Both the position numbers and the translations under genes were made by a program. The notes beneath the pieces are model-generated. The model saw nothing but the letters and a program-made list of their open reading frames with translations. It did not search any database and was not told where the DNA came from. From positions 1 through 11,042 of the forward strand of contig CAMWOK010000074.1 of NCBI GenBank assembly GCA_947175845.1: DNA of 11,042 nucleotides, written 5' to 3'. This stretch comes from an uncultured Lachnospiraceae bacterium (lineage in GTDB: Bacteria; Bacillota; Clostridia; Lachnospirales; Lachnospiraceae). Below, piece after piece: positions 1 to 7,209 of this stretch. How positions within the stretch are numbered: the stretch's first letter is position 1; each line of letters begins with the position of its first letter.

Positions 1-31
1 GCAAGCTCCCAACAGCATTTTGCATATCCAA

Positions 32-54
32 TTTTGCATGGCTGAACTGTTACC
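32..54 (+). repeat. Short (internally deleted) copy of a dispersed palindromic repeat
   Basis: These 23 bases consist of an 11-base block (TTTTGCATGGC, 32-42) joined directly to a 12-base block (TGAACTGTTACC, 43-54). Both blocks recur exactly, in the same order, on the minus strand at 11037-10987, where 28 further bases lie between them. The join here falls on a GGC that borders the missing segment on both sides in the longer copy. This suggests a small deletion between GGC direct repeats. TTTTGCAT also occurs at 18-25. Membership of a genome-wide repeat family is inferred from only these two copies. Confidence 0.55.
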
Positions 55-82
55 GGCAGATTGACAAAATTTTGGTTCTGGG

Positions 83-112
83 TTGTCCAAGTCAGGCAGA
101 TTATGGTAAAAT
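83..112 (+). promoter_or_regulatory. Candidate extended -10 promoter for the phosphohexomutase gene
   Basis: A TAAAAT -10 box at 107-112 is preceded by TGG (104-106), the extended -10 form. A weak -35, TTGTCC, lies at 83-88 with an 18-base spacer. It sits about 50 bases upstream of the chosen start codon at 163. A perfect TTGACA at 61-66 has no -10 box at usable spacing and is not taken as part of this promoter. Prediction from motif match only. Confidence 0.4.
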
Positions 113-162
113 GGTTAAATATGCAGCACAATAATACGAATGGTTTTCACGGAGGGTACAAG

Positions 163-1665
163 ATGGCTGATATCAGAAAGCTTCAAAACGGGAGTGATAT
201 ACGCGGAATTGCGTGTGAAGGAGTTGCCGGGGAGGATGTGAATCTCACGGAAGATGCGGGAAATCGGATTGGCGGCGGATTTGTCAGATGGCTTGCGGAC
301 AAGAAAGGGAAGCAGGCGCATAAGCTGCGGATTGGAATCGGCCATGATTCGAGAATCACGGCGGACAGCCTGTTTGCGGCGGCGGCAAAGGGCATTGTGG
401 CAGCGGGTGCAGCGGTGTACGACTGCGGCCTTGTGTCGACGCCGTCCATGTTCATGACGACCGTGTTTGACGAGTTTGCATTTGACGGGGCGATCATGAT
501 CACGGCAAGCCATCTTCCTTTTAACAGAAATGGGTACAAATTTTTTGACAGGGATGGCGGTCTTGAGCACGACGACATCACGCAGATTCTCGAGACGGCG
601 TCCGGGCTGTCTGCGGTGGACGCGGATTTGTCCGGTGTGGAAAAAGTTGATTCCATCTCTGTATATTGTGGATTTCTCAAGGAGAAGATAAAGAAGAGCA
701 TCAACGCAGACAACTATGACATGCCGCTTGCGGGTCTGCATATCGTGGTGGATACGGGAAACGGTGCCGGCGGATTTTTTGTGGAAAAAGTGCTGAACCC
801 GCTCGGTGCGGACACGTCGGGAAGCCAGTTTTTAGAGCCGGACGGGCATTTCCCGAACCACATTCCGAACCCGGAAAACAGGCAGGCAATGGAGGCGGTC
901 CGGCAGGCAGTCCTGAAAAACAAGGCGGATCTGGGGATTATTTTCGACACGGACGTCGACAGAATGTCGGCGGTGCTGCCGGATGGCGAAGAGGTGAACC
1001 GGGATGCGATTATAGCGATGATGACGGCGATTGTTGCGGAGGATTACCCCGGGGGAACGATTGTGACGGACTCTGTCACAAGCGACCGGCTGACGCGTTT
1101 TATCGAGGGCATTGGCATGAAGCATCACCGGTATATGCGCGGGTACAAGAATGTCATCAACGAGTCTGTGCGCCTCAACAGCGAGGGCGTGGTGTCGCCG
1201 CTCGCCATCGAGACGTCCGGGCACGGAGCGCTCAGCGAAAATTATTTTCTCGACGACGGCGCTTACATGGCGGTGAAGCTTCTGATTGCGCTCGCGAAGG
1301 CGGCGCGGCAGAACAAGCCGCTCGCATCCTTCATCGAAAAACTCGAGAAGGGCTTCGAGGAGCGGGAGTACCGTTTCCGCATACAGGGAGAGGATTTCAA
1401 GGCGTACGGAGCAGATGTGCTAAGCGCGTTTGAGGAGCGGGCCAGAAAGAGCGGTTATCAGATTGCGCCGGACTCGCACGAGGGCGTCCGCATCTCGTTT
1501 GACACGGATGCAGTCAAGGGCTGGCTGCTGCTGCGCATGTCGCTGCACGACCCGCAGATGCCGCTCAACATCGAGGGCGTCAGAGAGGGGGACTGCGACA
1601 GGCTCTTTGACATTGTTCTGAGGCTGCTTGACGGGTTTGACAGGCTGGTGGCGCCAAAGAGATAG
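163..1665 (+). CDS. Phosphomannomutase/phosphoglucomutase family protein
   Basis: Alpha-D-phosphohexomutase, about 500 residues, cytoplasmic. The family moves phosphate between C6 and C1 of mannose or glucose, feeding GDP-mannose, UDP-glucose and cell-surface glycan synthesis. The four family signatures appear in order: the active-site serine loop TASHLPFNRNG (Ser116), the magnesium loop DTDVDR (residues 262-267), the sugar-specificity loop ETSGH (350-354), and the C-terminal phosphate loop SHEGVR near 470. TASHLP replaces the commoner TASHNP. The start at 163 is chosen because GGAGGG lies at 151-156 with 6 bases of spacing; the frame is open back to 61 but that part has no good ribosome site. 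A hairpin follows the gene, so it may be monocistronic. Whether mannose or glucose phosphate is preferred cannot be decided from sequence, so no symbol is given. Confidence 0.93.
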   Translation: MADIRKLQNGSDIRGIACEGVAGEDVNLTEDAGNRIGGGFVRWLADKKGKQAHKLRIGIGHDSRITADSLFAAAAKGIVAAGAAVYDCGLVSTPSMFMTTVFDEFAFDGAIMITASHLPFNRNGYKFFDRDGGLEHDDITQILETASGLSAVDADLSGVEKVDSISVYCGFLKEKIKKSINADNYDMPLAGLHIVVDTGNGAGGFFVEKVLNPLGADTSGSQFLEPDGHFPNHIPNPENRQAMEAVRQAVLKNKADLGIIFDTDVDRMSAVLPDGEEVNRDAIIAMMTAIVAEDYPGGTIVTDSVTSDRLTRFIEGIGMKHHRYMRGYKNVINESVRLNSEGVVSPLAIETSGHGALSENYFLDDGAYMAVKLLIALAKAARQNKPLASFIEKLEKGFEEREYRFRIQGEDFKAYGADVLSAFEERARKSGYQIAPDSHEGVRISFDTDAVKGWLLLRMSLHDPQMPLNIEGVREGDCDRLFDIVLRLLDGFDRLVAPKR

Positions 1666-1685
1666 ACAGGCACGGTTTCACACAG

Positions 1686-1715
1686 GAAAAACGCCAAAGA
1701 AAGCGTTTTTCATTT
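1686..1715 (+). terminator. Rho-independent-type hairpin after the phosphohexomutase gene
   Basis: GAAAAACGC (1686-1694) pairs perfectly with GCGTTTTTC (1703-1711) around an 8-base loop, and the 3' arm itself supplies the T run, followed by ATTT. The stem is 9 pairs but AT-rich, so termination may be partial and allow read-through into ispF. No convincing promoter was seen between this hairpin and ispF, which fits leaky termination. Confidence 0.5.
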
Positions 1716-1752
1716 CTATATTGAGCCACTCAAAGGTGGTATGGAGGATATC

Positions 1753-2322
1753 ATGAGAATAGGTACAGGTTACGATGTGCACCGTCTGGTGGAGGGGCGT
1801 CCCCTGGTGATGGGCGGTGTGAAAATCCCGCACGAGCTGGGACTGCTCGGGCACTCCGATGCGGATGTGCTGCTGCACGCGATATCGGATGCACTGCTGG
1901 GCGCGGCGGCGCTCGGGGATATCGGCAGGCATTTCCCGGACACCGACCCCGCGTACAAGGGGATTTCGAGCGTGCTGCTGCTTGAGCGCGTCGGGAAGCT
2001 GCTGGAAGAAAATATGTTCTATATTGAAAATATTGACGCGACCATCATTGCGCAGGCGCCGAAGATGCGGCCGCACATTGACCAGATGCGCGCCAATATC
2101 GCGGGTGCGCTGGGAATCAGCGCAGACCAGGTCAACGTCAAGGCGACGACGGAGGAAGGGCTTGGGTTTACAGGCGAGGGAAAAGGAATCGCGGCGCAGG
2201 CGGTCTGTTTGCTCACAAGCCCGCGGGAGATGGCGACCATGGAGGCGGACAATGCGCAAAAACAGCAGGCAGGCGCCCGTTCCTGCGAGGGCTGTCCGGG
2301 ATGCGTCGCGTCTGCACAGTGA
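1753..2322 (+). CDS. ispF: 2-C-methyl-D-erythritol 2,4-cyclodiphosphate synthase with a cysteine-rich C-terminal tail
   Basis: IspF converts CDP-methylerythritol 2-phosphate to methylerythritol cyclodiphosphate plus CMP in the MEP isoprenoid pathway. It acts as a cytoplasmic trimer with a zinc site. The metal ligands are in their usual places: Asp8 and His10 in GYDVH, and His42 in LLHAISD. GHSDADV (33-39), DIGRHFPD (56-63) and the near C-terminal KATTEEGLGFTGEG (130-143) are all intact. Start 1753 is preferred over the in-frame ATG at 1741 because GGAGG at 1743-1747 lies 5 bases before it and the protein then begins MRIGTGYDVH as usual. The protein is 189 residues, whereas the family is normally about 155-160. 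The extra roughly 34 residues (from about 2218) are polar and end in Cys178-x-x-Cys181-x-x-Cys184. The GNAT-like gene follows after 35 bases, probably co-transcribed. Confidence 0.95.
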   Translation: MRIGTGYDVHRLVEGRPLVMGGVKIPHELGLLGHSDADVLLHAISDALLGAAALGDIGRHFPDTDPAYKGISSVLLLERVGKLLEENMFYIENIDATIIAQAPKMRPHIDQMRANIAGALGISADQVNVKATTEEGLGFTGEGKGIAAQAVCLLTSPREMATMEADNAQKQQAGARSCEGCPGCVASAQ

Positions 2323-2357
2323 CAAAAAGGTTGAGAAGAGAGATGGTTTGACAGGGT

Positions 2358-3671
2358 ATGGATGAGATTATCGGGGATCGGGAAGCCAAGAGGGATGCGA
2401 CAGACACAATCAGAGAGAAATACGGTGTTGCGGCCAGGCAGGATGCGGCCCAAAACTGCACTGTTTTTGTGATTTCGCAGGATGCGGGACAAAATGATGC
2501 GGCGCAGGAGTGCGCGCTCAAGCTCAGGTCCCGCCCTGCGGCGATGCGCAGAAATCCCGCGGTTTTTGGCATGAAGCGTCCTCTGTGCATGGCGGATATC
2601 GAGCGCACGGAGACGGGGCTGCTCTGGATACCCCCCGCGCAGGAGGGCGTCTTGGCAGAGCATGGACAGGCGGGACAGATTCGGCGTGCGCGCGGCGGTG
2701 AAAAGGACCAAAGCCAGGACACACAGGCGGCAGCGCGCATCCGGACGGACCAGCTGCAGAAACTGCTGTTGGCATCCCTGTCTTATCAGAATCAGCTGTG
2801 CGTGCCGCTCTGCCTGGTCGAGAATCCCGAAAACAGTGCGCGGGAAAAAGCCCACTTCCGGCAGGAGGCTGCAGCGTCAGACCGCCCGCAGTTGGACGCG
2901 GAGACACTCAGGCGTGCGGGGTTTGAGGCCATCTGTGACCGCCCGCGCTATGTGCTGAACACGCAGACAATCTCCGCTGAGATGTTGCGGCGGGCGGCGG
3001 CAGGGGAGGCAGTTTCCATCCCGGCGCAGGGCGCACAGGCCGAGTGCACTCTGCAGGCGGTTGCGCAGGAGGAGCTGTTGTCGCTGGCACATTTTGTGAA
3101 CGCGCGGCTCTGTGGGCGGTGCGGATTTTTTATCATCCGCAGCGCGTCGTACTATGAGCGGGTACAAAAGGAGCTGCAAAGCAGCGGCGGCGGTCTGTTT
3201 CAGATTATGGAAAACGGAGTGCGCAGGGGCTGTTTTGCCTGTGCAGGCGATCCTGGGGAGTGTGTCAGGGAGGCGGTGTTTGACCGGGCGTGCGACCAGG
3301 AGCGCTGTCTTGTTAAGGTGGGGATTCACAAACCGGCAGTGCTTGCGCGGGTTGTAAACCTGCAGGAGATGCTACGCCACATTTGCGGGAGCGGAAAAAT
3401 TACGGTTGCCATCCGCATCACAGACCCCGTGATTGCACAGAACGACGGACTTTTTATCTGGTACATTGACGAGAAGGGAAGCCGCATGGAGCGCGTGGAC
3501 AAGCCGGATGTAAGAAGCGGGAACGATTCCTCCATGCGCCCGGAGGTCACAACCACGATCGGGGCGTTTACGGCATTTCTTTTTGCGCATATGCAGTTGA
3601 AAGAAAATGCGAAATTTGATAGTATATACCTAGCAGGCCCGGCGTGGCTCGACGAGATAGCAGTGAGATAG
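2358..3671 (+). CDS. Divergent GNAT-like protein with C-terminal SCP2-like domain (Eis-type architecture)
   Basis: A 437-residue cytoplasmic protein. The C-terminal part (about 330-437) resembles the sterol-carrier-like domain that closes Eis-type acetyltransferases: ITDPVIAQNDGLF (354-366), then a strand pair and IGAFTAFLFAH (401-411). The middle (about 185-300) also fits this family, with AGFEAICDRPRYVLN (187-201), a YYERVQKEL helix (265-273) and GGGLFQIMENG (277-287). The N-terminal third can be aligned to a GNAT fold by secondary-structure logic only (TVFVIS near 35-40, LCMADIE near 76-82, helix LQKLLLASL 133-141). The acetyl-CoA loop (R-x-x-G-x-G/A) is not recognisable and a Gln/Arg-rich stretch (about 100-130) is inserted there, so acetyltransferase activity is doubtful. 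The start is uncertain: ATG 2358 has only AGGG one base upstream; the other nearby upstream start codons (GTG 2319, ATG 2343, TTG 2348) run into stops. The substrate is unknown. Confidence 0.7.
   Translation: MDEIIGDREAKRDATDTIREKYGVAARQDAAQNCTVFVISQDAGQNDAAQECALKLRSRPAAMRRNPAVFGMKRPLCMADIERTETGLLWIPPAQEGVLAEHGQAGQIRRARGGEKDQSQDTQAAARIRTDQLQKLLLASLSYQNQLCVPLCLVENPENSAREKAHFRQEAAASDRPQLDAETLRRAGFEAICDRPRYVLNTQTISAEMLRRAAAGEAVSIPAQGAQAECTLQAVAQEELLSLAHFVNARLCGRCGFFIIRSASYYERVQKELQSSGGGLFQIMENGVRRGCFACAGDPGECVREAVFDRACDQERCLVKVGIHKPAVLARVVNLQEMLRHICGSGKITVAIRITDPVIAQNDGLFIWYIDEKGSRMERVDKPDVRSGNDSSMRPEVTTTIGAFTAFLFAHMQLKENAKFDSIYLAGPAWLDEIAVR
3597..3625 (+). promoter_or_regulatory. Candidate deoD promoter inside the end of the preceding gene
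   Basis: TTGAAA (3597-3602, 5 of 6 consensus bases) is followed after exactly 17 bases by TAGTAT (3620-3625). The TG at 3617-3618 gives an extended -10. The AT-rich patch stands out from the GC-rich coding sequence around it and lies about 90 bases before the deoD start. It suggests deoD can be transcribed separately from ispF and the GNAT-like gene. Motif-based prediction only. Confidence 0.45.
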
Positions 3672-3715
3672 ATAACAGAGGGATAAGTAGAGAATCATTA
3701 CAGGAGGGACACAGT

Positions 3716-4444
3716 ATGGCAGCAGTTACAACACCACATATCAATGCGGACAAAGATGCGTTTGGAAGGACAGTTCTGATGCCCGGCGACCCGCTGCGGT
3801 CGAAGTTTATCGCGGAGAATTTTCTGGAAAATGCGGTCCTGGTCAACAATATCAGGGGCATACAGGGGTACACGGGCACTTACAGGGGGACGAAAATCAG
3901 CGTGATGGCGAGCGGTATGGGGATGCCGACAATCGGGATCTACTCGTACGAGCTCTTTCACTTTTTTGACGTCGAAAATATTATGCGGATCGGCTCGACG
4001 GGGGCGATGCAGGAGTATGTGAAGATCCGCGATATCGTCTTTGGCATGGGCGCATGTACCAACTCAAACTATGCGAGTCAGTATGGGTTGAACGGAACAT
4101 TTGCGCCGATTGCAAGTTATGGCCTGCTGAAGGAGGCTATCGCGCAGGCAGAGCGGGCGGGCGCACGCTACCATGTCGGCAATATTCTGTCGTCGGACGT
4201 CTTTTACAATGACGCACAGGACGCCAATGAGGGCTGGCAGAAGATGGGCGTGCTGTGTGTGGAGATGGAGGCTGCGGCGCTGTACATGAACGCGGCGCGG
4301 TGCGGGAAGAATGCCCTCGCCCTGTTCACGGTTTCCGACAGTCTCGTGACGGGGGAGGCGACGTCCGCAGCGGAGCGCCAGAGTTCCTTCACGCAGATGA
4401 TGGAGATCGCGCTCAACACTGCCGTTTCGATTGAAAACAGGTGA
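3716..4444 (+). CDS. deoD: Purine-nucleoside phosphorylase, DeoD type
   Basis: Phosphorolytic cleavage of purine (deoxy)ribonucleosides to base plus (deoxy)ribose 1-phosphate, in purine salvage; the family forms cytoplasmic hexamers. At 242 residues it has the normal length. Recognisable elements are TPHINA with His8, the phosphate loop MPGDPLR (22-28), RIGSTGA with Arg91, VGNILSSDVFY (154-164), the ribose-binding VEMEAAALY (182-190) and the catalytic Ser-Asp pair at 207-208, followed by AAERQSSF with Arg221. These match the E. coli DeoD pattern throughout. The start at 3716 has an excellent AGGAGGG (3702-3708) 7 bases upstream; the frame is open back to 3644 but that part overlaps the previous gene and lacks a ribosome site. 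It sits where Bacillus species carry gltX, so its position in the block is unusual relative to that reference. Confidence 0.96.
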   Translation: MAAVTTPHINADKDAFGRTVLMPGDPLRSKFIAENFLENAVLVNNIRGIQGYTGTYRGTKISVMASGMGMPTIGIYSYELFHFFDVENIMRIGSTGAMQEYVKIRDIVFGMGACTNSNYASQYGLNGTFAPIASYGLLKEAIAQAERAGARYHVGNILSSDVFYNDAQDANEGWQKMGVLCVEMEAAALYMNAARCGKNALALFTVSDSLVTGEATSAAERQSSFTQMMEIALNTAVSIENR

Positions 4445-4503
4445 GCAAATCAGAGCAGCGACATAAATTAAAATAAGCACAACAGTCTCAACGGAGGCAC
4501 AGG

Positions 4504-5190
4504 ATGGGATTTATTAAAAATGTCAAAAACGAGATACGCGTCATTCGGGAGCGCGACCCGGCGATTCATTCGAACATGGAGGTTTTTCTGTACCCGAGCT
4601 TTAAGGTGATGCTGCACTATCGGGTGGCGCATAAGCTCTACAAGGGCGGGCACTATTTTCTCGCAAGATGGATATCCCAGCGCGCGGTCCGAAAGACGGG
4701 GATCGAGATACACCCCGGTGCCGAGATCGGAGAGAATTTCTTTATCGACCATGGAAATGGCGTGATTATCGGAGAGACGGCGGTCGTGGGCAACAATGTG
4801 ACGCTCTATCAGGGGGTGACGCTCGGCGGCACGGGCAAGGAGCACGGAAAGCGCCATCCGACAATCGGCGACAATGTGATGATCAGCGCCGGGGCGAAGA
4901 TTCTCGGCTCATTCACAGTCGGCGAGAATTCCAAGATAGGGGCGGGCAGCGTCGTCATCGAGGAGGTTCCCCCCAACTGTACCGTGGTGGGCGTGCCCGG
5001 GAGAGTGGTGCGGCGCAACAACCAGAAACTGGTGTGCGAGGAGCTGAACCAGGTCGATTTGCCGGACCCGGTAAACGAGGATATCAAAAATCTGCAGCGC
5101 GCAAACAGCGAGATGATCAACCGCATCTTGGAACTGGAACAGCAGATTCGGCAGCTTGCGAACAGTTCCCAGGATGCAGACAGATCGTGA
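4504..5190 (+). CDS. cysE: Serine O-acetyltransferase
   Basis: Transfers acetyl from acetyl-CoA to serine, giving O-acetylserine, the committed step of cysteine synthesis. At 228 residues it is the short Gram-positive form. A helical N-terminus (1-65) is followed by a left-handed beta-helix of hexapeptide repeats (about 66-170). Catalytic residues are visible: Asp82-His83 in FIDHGNG and His118 in GKRHPTIG, with the GETAVVGNN and GSVVIEEVPPN turns typical of the family. Beyond the beta-helix, residues about 188-220 form an Asn/Gln/Leu-rich predicted coiled coil, ending in DADRS rather than the C-terminal isoleucine that docks into CysK in E. coli. The start has GGAGG at 4493-4497, 6 bases upstream. 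It is followed by cysS at 57 bases, likely one operon. No T-box leader fits in the 59-base gap before the gene. Confidence 0.95.
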   Translation: MGFIKNVKNEIRVIRERDPAIHSNMEVFLYPSFKVMLHYRVAHKLYKGGHYFLARWISQRAVRKTGIEIHPGAEIGENFFIDHGNGVIIGETAVVGNNVTLYQGVTLGGTGKEHGKRHPTIGDNVMISAGAKILGSFTVGENSKIGAGSVVIEEVPPNCTVVGVPGRVVRRNNQKLVCEELNQVDLPDPVNEDIKNLQRANSEMINRILELEQQIRQLANSSQDADRS

Positions 5191-5247
5191 CAGGCGCTGT
5201 GCGCGTCTCAAATGGCTGTGATACATATATCTGGAGGTTATGAAAAA

Positions 5248-6669
5248 ATGGAAAACAAAATGTCCTTTTACAATACACTGACGCGGAAGGTGGAGCTGTT
5301 TGTCCCCAACGAGGACGGGAAGGCCACGATGTACACCTGCGGTCCGACCGTGTATCATTACGCGCATATCGGAAATCTGAGAAGCTATATCGTGGAGGAT
5401 CTGCTGGAAAAAACGCTCCGCTATGTGGGGTACGATGTGAAGCGCGTCATGAATATCACGGATGTGGGCCATCTGTCGAGCGACGCGGACACGGGCGAGG
5501 ATAAGATGCTCAAGGGCGCAAAGAGAGAGCACAAGACGGTGATGGAGATCGCAAAGTTTTACACCGACGCCTTTTTTGCGGACTGTGCAAAATTAAATAT
5601 CAAAACCCCGGATGTGGTGGAGCCGGCCACGAACTGCATCGCGGAGTTTATTCACATGATAGAGACCCTGATTAAGAAGGGGTACGCGTATGAGAGCGGC
5701 GGGAACATTTACTTTGACACGGCAAAACTCGACGAGTACTATGTCTTTTCCAGCCAGAGCGAGAAGGAGCTTCTAGTCGGTGTGCGGGATGATGTGGACC
5801 AGGACGAGAACAAGAGAAACAAGGGGGATTTCGTGCTGTGGTTTACCAAGTCCAAATTTGACGACCAAGAGCTCAAGTGGGACAGTCCGTGGGGCGTCGG
5901 CTATCCGGGATGGCATATTGAGTGCTCGTGCATCAGCATGAAACATCTCGGGGAGCAGATGGATATTCACTGCGGCGGCGTGGACAACATTTTTCCGCAC
6001 CACACGAACGAGATCGCGCAGAGCGAGGCGTATCTGGGGCATAAGTGGTGCAACTACTGGTTTCACGTGCATCACCTCAACGACAAGTCGGGCAAGATAA
6101 GCAAGTCTAGGGGAGATTTTCTGACGGTTTCCCTGCTCGAGTCGAAGGGGTATGACCCGCTTGTGTACCGCCTGTTCTGCCTGCAGTCCCACTACCGCAA
6201 GCCGCTCGAGTTCTCCTTCGAGGTGCTTGACAACATGAGCGCGGCGTACGACAAGCTGGTGAAGAAGATCGGAATGCTGGACAAAAATGGCTCGGTTGAC
6301 CAGGCAAAGTTTGACGCGTACAGGCAAAAGTTCGAGGCGGCGCTGTGCGACGATCTGAACTCGTCCATGGCGGTTACTGTTCTGTACGATATGCTCAAGG
6401 ATGACATGTCGGATGCGACGAAGTATGCGCTCGCGGAGAGCTTTGACGAGGTGCTCTCGCTGAACCTGACGACGGCGCACGCCGCGCGGGAGGCGGACAA
6501 CAGCGTGGACGCAAAGCTCGAGCGCTACGTGCTCGATCAGATCGAGCAGAGAAAGGCGGCAAAGAAGGAGAAAGACTTTGCGAGAGCTGACGCGATCCGC
6601 AATGCGCTTTTGGAGAAGGGAATTGTGCTGGAAGATACGCGCGAGGGTGTGAAATGGAAGAAGGCATAA
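5248..6669 (+). CDS. cysS: Cysteinyl-tRNA synthetase
   Basis: Class I aminoacyl-tRNA synthetase that charges tRNA(Cys). It is 473 residues, the usual length. The Rossmann-fold signatures are HIGN (40-43, the HIGH motif) and KISKS (283-287, the KMSKS motif). The zinc ligands are Cys31 in TCGPT, Cys226 in WHIECS, and His251 and Glu255 in HHTNE. The anticodon-binding helical part follows from about 330, and the C-terminus contains the conserved ARADAIRNALLEKGI stretch. ATG 5248 is chosen with GGAGG at 5233-5237 (10-base spacing). ATG 5260 (MSFYNT) is a possible shorter start, and the in-frame ATG at 5212 lacks a ribosome site. An out-of-frame ATG at 5240 sits only 2 bases from the GGAGG and ends after 13 codons. 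mrnC overlaps the 3' end, so the two genes are probably translationally coupled. Confidence 0.96.
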   Translation: MENKMSFYNTLTRKVELFVPNEDGKATMYTCGPTVYHYAHIGNLRSYIVEDLLEKTLRYVGYDVKRVMNITDVGHLSSDADTGEDKMLKGAKREHKTVMEIAKFYTDAFFADCAKLNIKTPDVVEPATNCIAEFIHMIETLIKKGYAYESGGNIYFDTAKLDEYYVFSSQSEKELLVGVRDDVDQDENKRNKGDFVLWFTKSKFDDQELKWDSPWGVGYPGWHIECSCISMKHLGEQMDIHCGGVDNIFPHHTNEIAQSEAYLGHKWCNYWFHVHHLNDKSGKISKSRGDFLTVSLLESKGYDPLVYRLFCLQSHYRKPLEFSFEVLDNMSAAYDKLVKKIGMLDKNGSVDQAKFDAYRQKFEAALCDDLNSSMAVTVLYDMLKDDMSDATKYALAESFDEVLSLNLTTAHAAREADNSVDAKLERYVLDQIEQRKAAKKEKDFARADAIRNALLEKGIVLEDTREGVKWKKA

Positions 6670-7103
6670 ACGGGGGCAGTATGTTATCGCTGCTACACAG
6701 GCAGTTCGGCGGCGGGGAGGTGGACATCCGGGCCTACGCGCCGCTCACGCTGGCTTACATCGGCGACGCGGTCTTTGAGATAATCATCCGCACGCTGATT
6801 GTGGAGAAGGGGCAGCGGGCTGCCAACACGCTTCACAGGCACACGACGAAGATTGTCTGTGCACAGACGCAGGCAAAGATGGCGGACGCGGTCTACGAGC
6901 ACCTGACTGCAAAGGAGCAGGATATCTACAGGCGCGGGAAGAACACGAAGCTCCACTCGACGGCAAAGAGCGCAAGCCTGGCAGATTACCGCAAAGCGAC
7001 TGGGTTTGAGGCGCTCTGCGGATACCTTTTTCTGCAGGATGACACAGAGCGGATCATCGAGCTTGTCGGACAGGCGCTCGAGGCGGTGCAGATTGAGCTG
7101 TGA
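6654..7103 (+). CDS. mrnC: Mini-ribonuclease III
   Basis: Endoribonuclease that trims the ends of precursor 23S rRNA. It has an RNase III catalytic domain but no double-stranded-RNA-binding domain, which the length of 149 residues fits. The signature is present: LAYIGDAVFE with catalytic Asp38, LHRHTTKIVCAQTQA (60-74), RRGKN (93-97), and ATGFEALCGYLFL (115-127) with catalytic Glu119. The start at 6654 overlaps the end of cysS by 16 bases and has GAGGGTG (6643-6649) just upstream. ATG 6681 is an alternative, giving a nine-residue-shorter protein behind a run of five Gs. Gene order cysS-mrnC-rlmB matches Bacillus and many Clostridia, which supports the assignment. Confidence 0.92.
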   Translation: MEEGINGGSMLSLLHRQFGGGEVDIRAYAPLTLAYIGDAVFEIIIRTLIVEKGQRAANTLHRHTTKIVCAQTQAKMADAVYEHLTAKEQDIYRRGKNTKLHSTAKSASLADYRKATGFEALCGYLFLQDDTERIIELVGQALEAVQIEL

Positions 7104-7124
7104 GGACAGCTGGAAGTATCCTGG

Positions 7125-7143
7125 ACAAACTGATAGAGTTTGT
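7125..7143 (+). other. Perfect 7-bp inverted repeat between mrnC and rlmB
   Basis: ACAAACT (7125-7131) and AGTTTGT (7137-7143) pair perfectly around a 5-base loop. No T run follows, so it is not a standard terminator. Its right arm overlaps the -35 region of a weak candidate promoter (TTGTGC 7140-7145, 18 bases, then TGG-TATTTT with the -10 at 7164-7169). It could be an operator, an mRNA processing hairpin, or chance. Confidence 0.3.
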
Positions 7144-7209
7144 GCTGCCTGAAGAACGGATGGTATTTTTAATATGGATGAAATAAAAGGCGAAGGAGCT
7201 GCGATTTAC

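Noticed and set aside
61..66. Perfect TTGACA box upstream of the phosphohexomutase gene
   Set aside because: No acceptable -10 box lies 15-19 bases downstream; the better -10 at 107-112 is 40 bases away.
1678..2855. Long minus-strand open frames (215 and 278 codons) opposite ispF and the GNAT-like gene
   Set aside because: They lie opposite a clearly coding or better-supported frame, have no recognisable domains and show Arg/Pro/Ser-rich composition typical of shadows in GC-rich DNA.
4445..5247. Possible cysteine T-box leader for cysE or cysS
   Set aside because: The gaps before cysE (59 bases) and cysS (57 bases) are far too short for a T-box and show no T-box consensus sequence or terminator.
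5240..5281. Short leader peptide from ATG 5240 before cysS
   Set aside because: The ATG is only 2 bases from GGAGG and the 13-codon frame has no cysteine cluster suggesting attenuation; chance is the simplest view.
5773..6480. 235-codon minus-strand open frame opposite cysS
   Set aside because: It is a shadow of a well-conserved cysS region; the protein has no recognisable motif.
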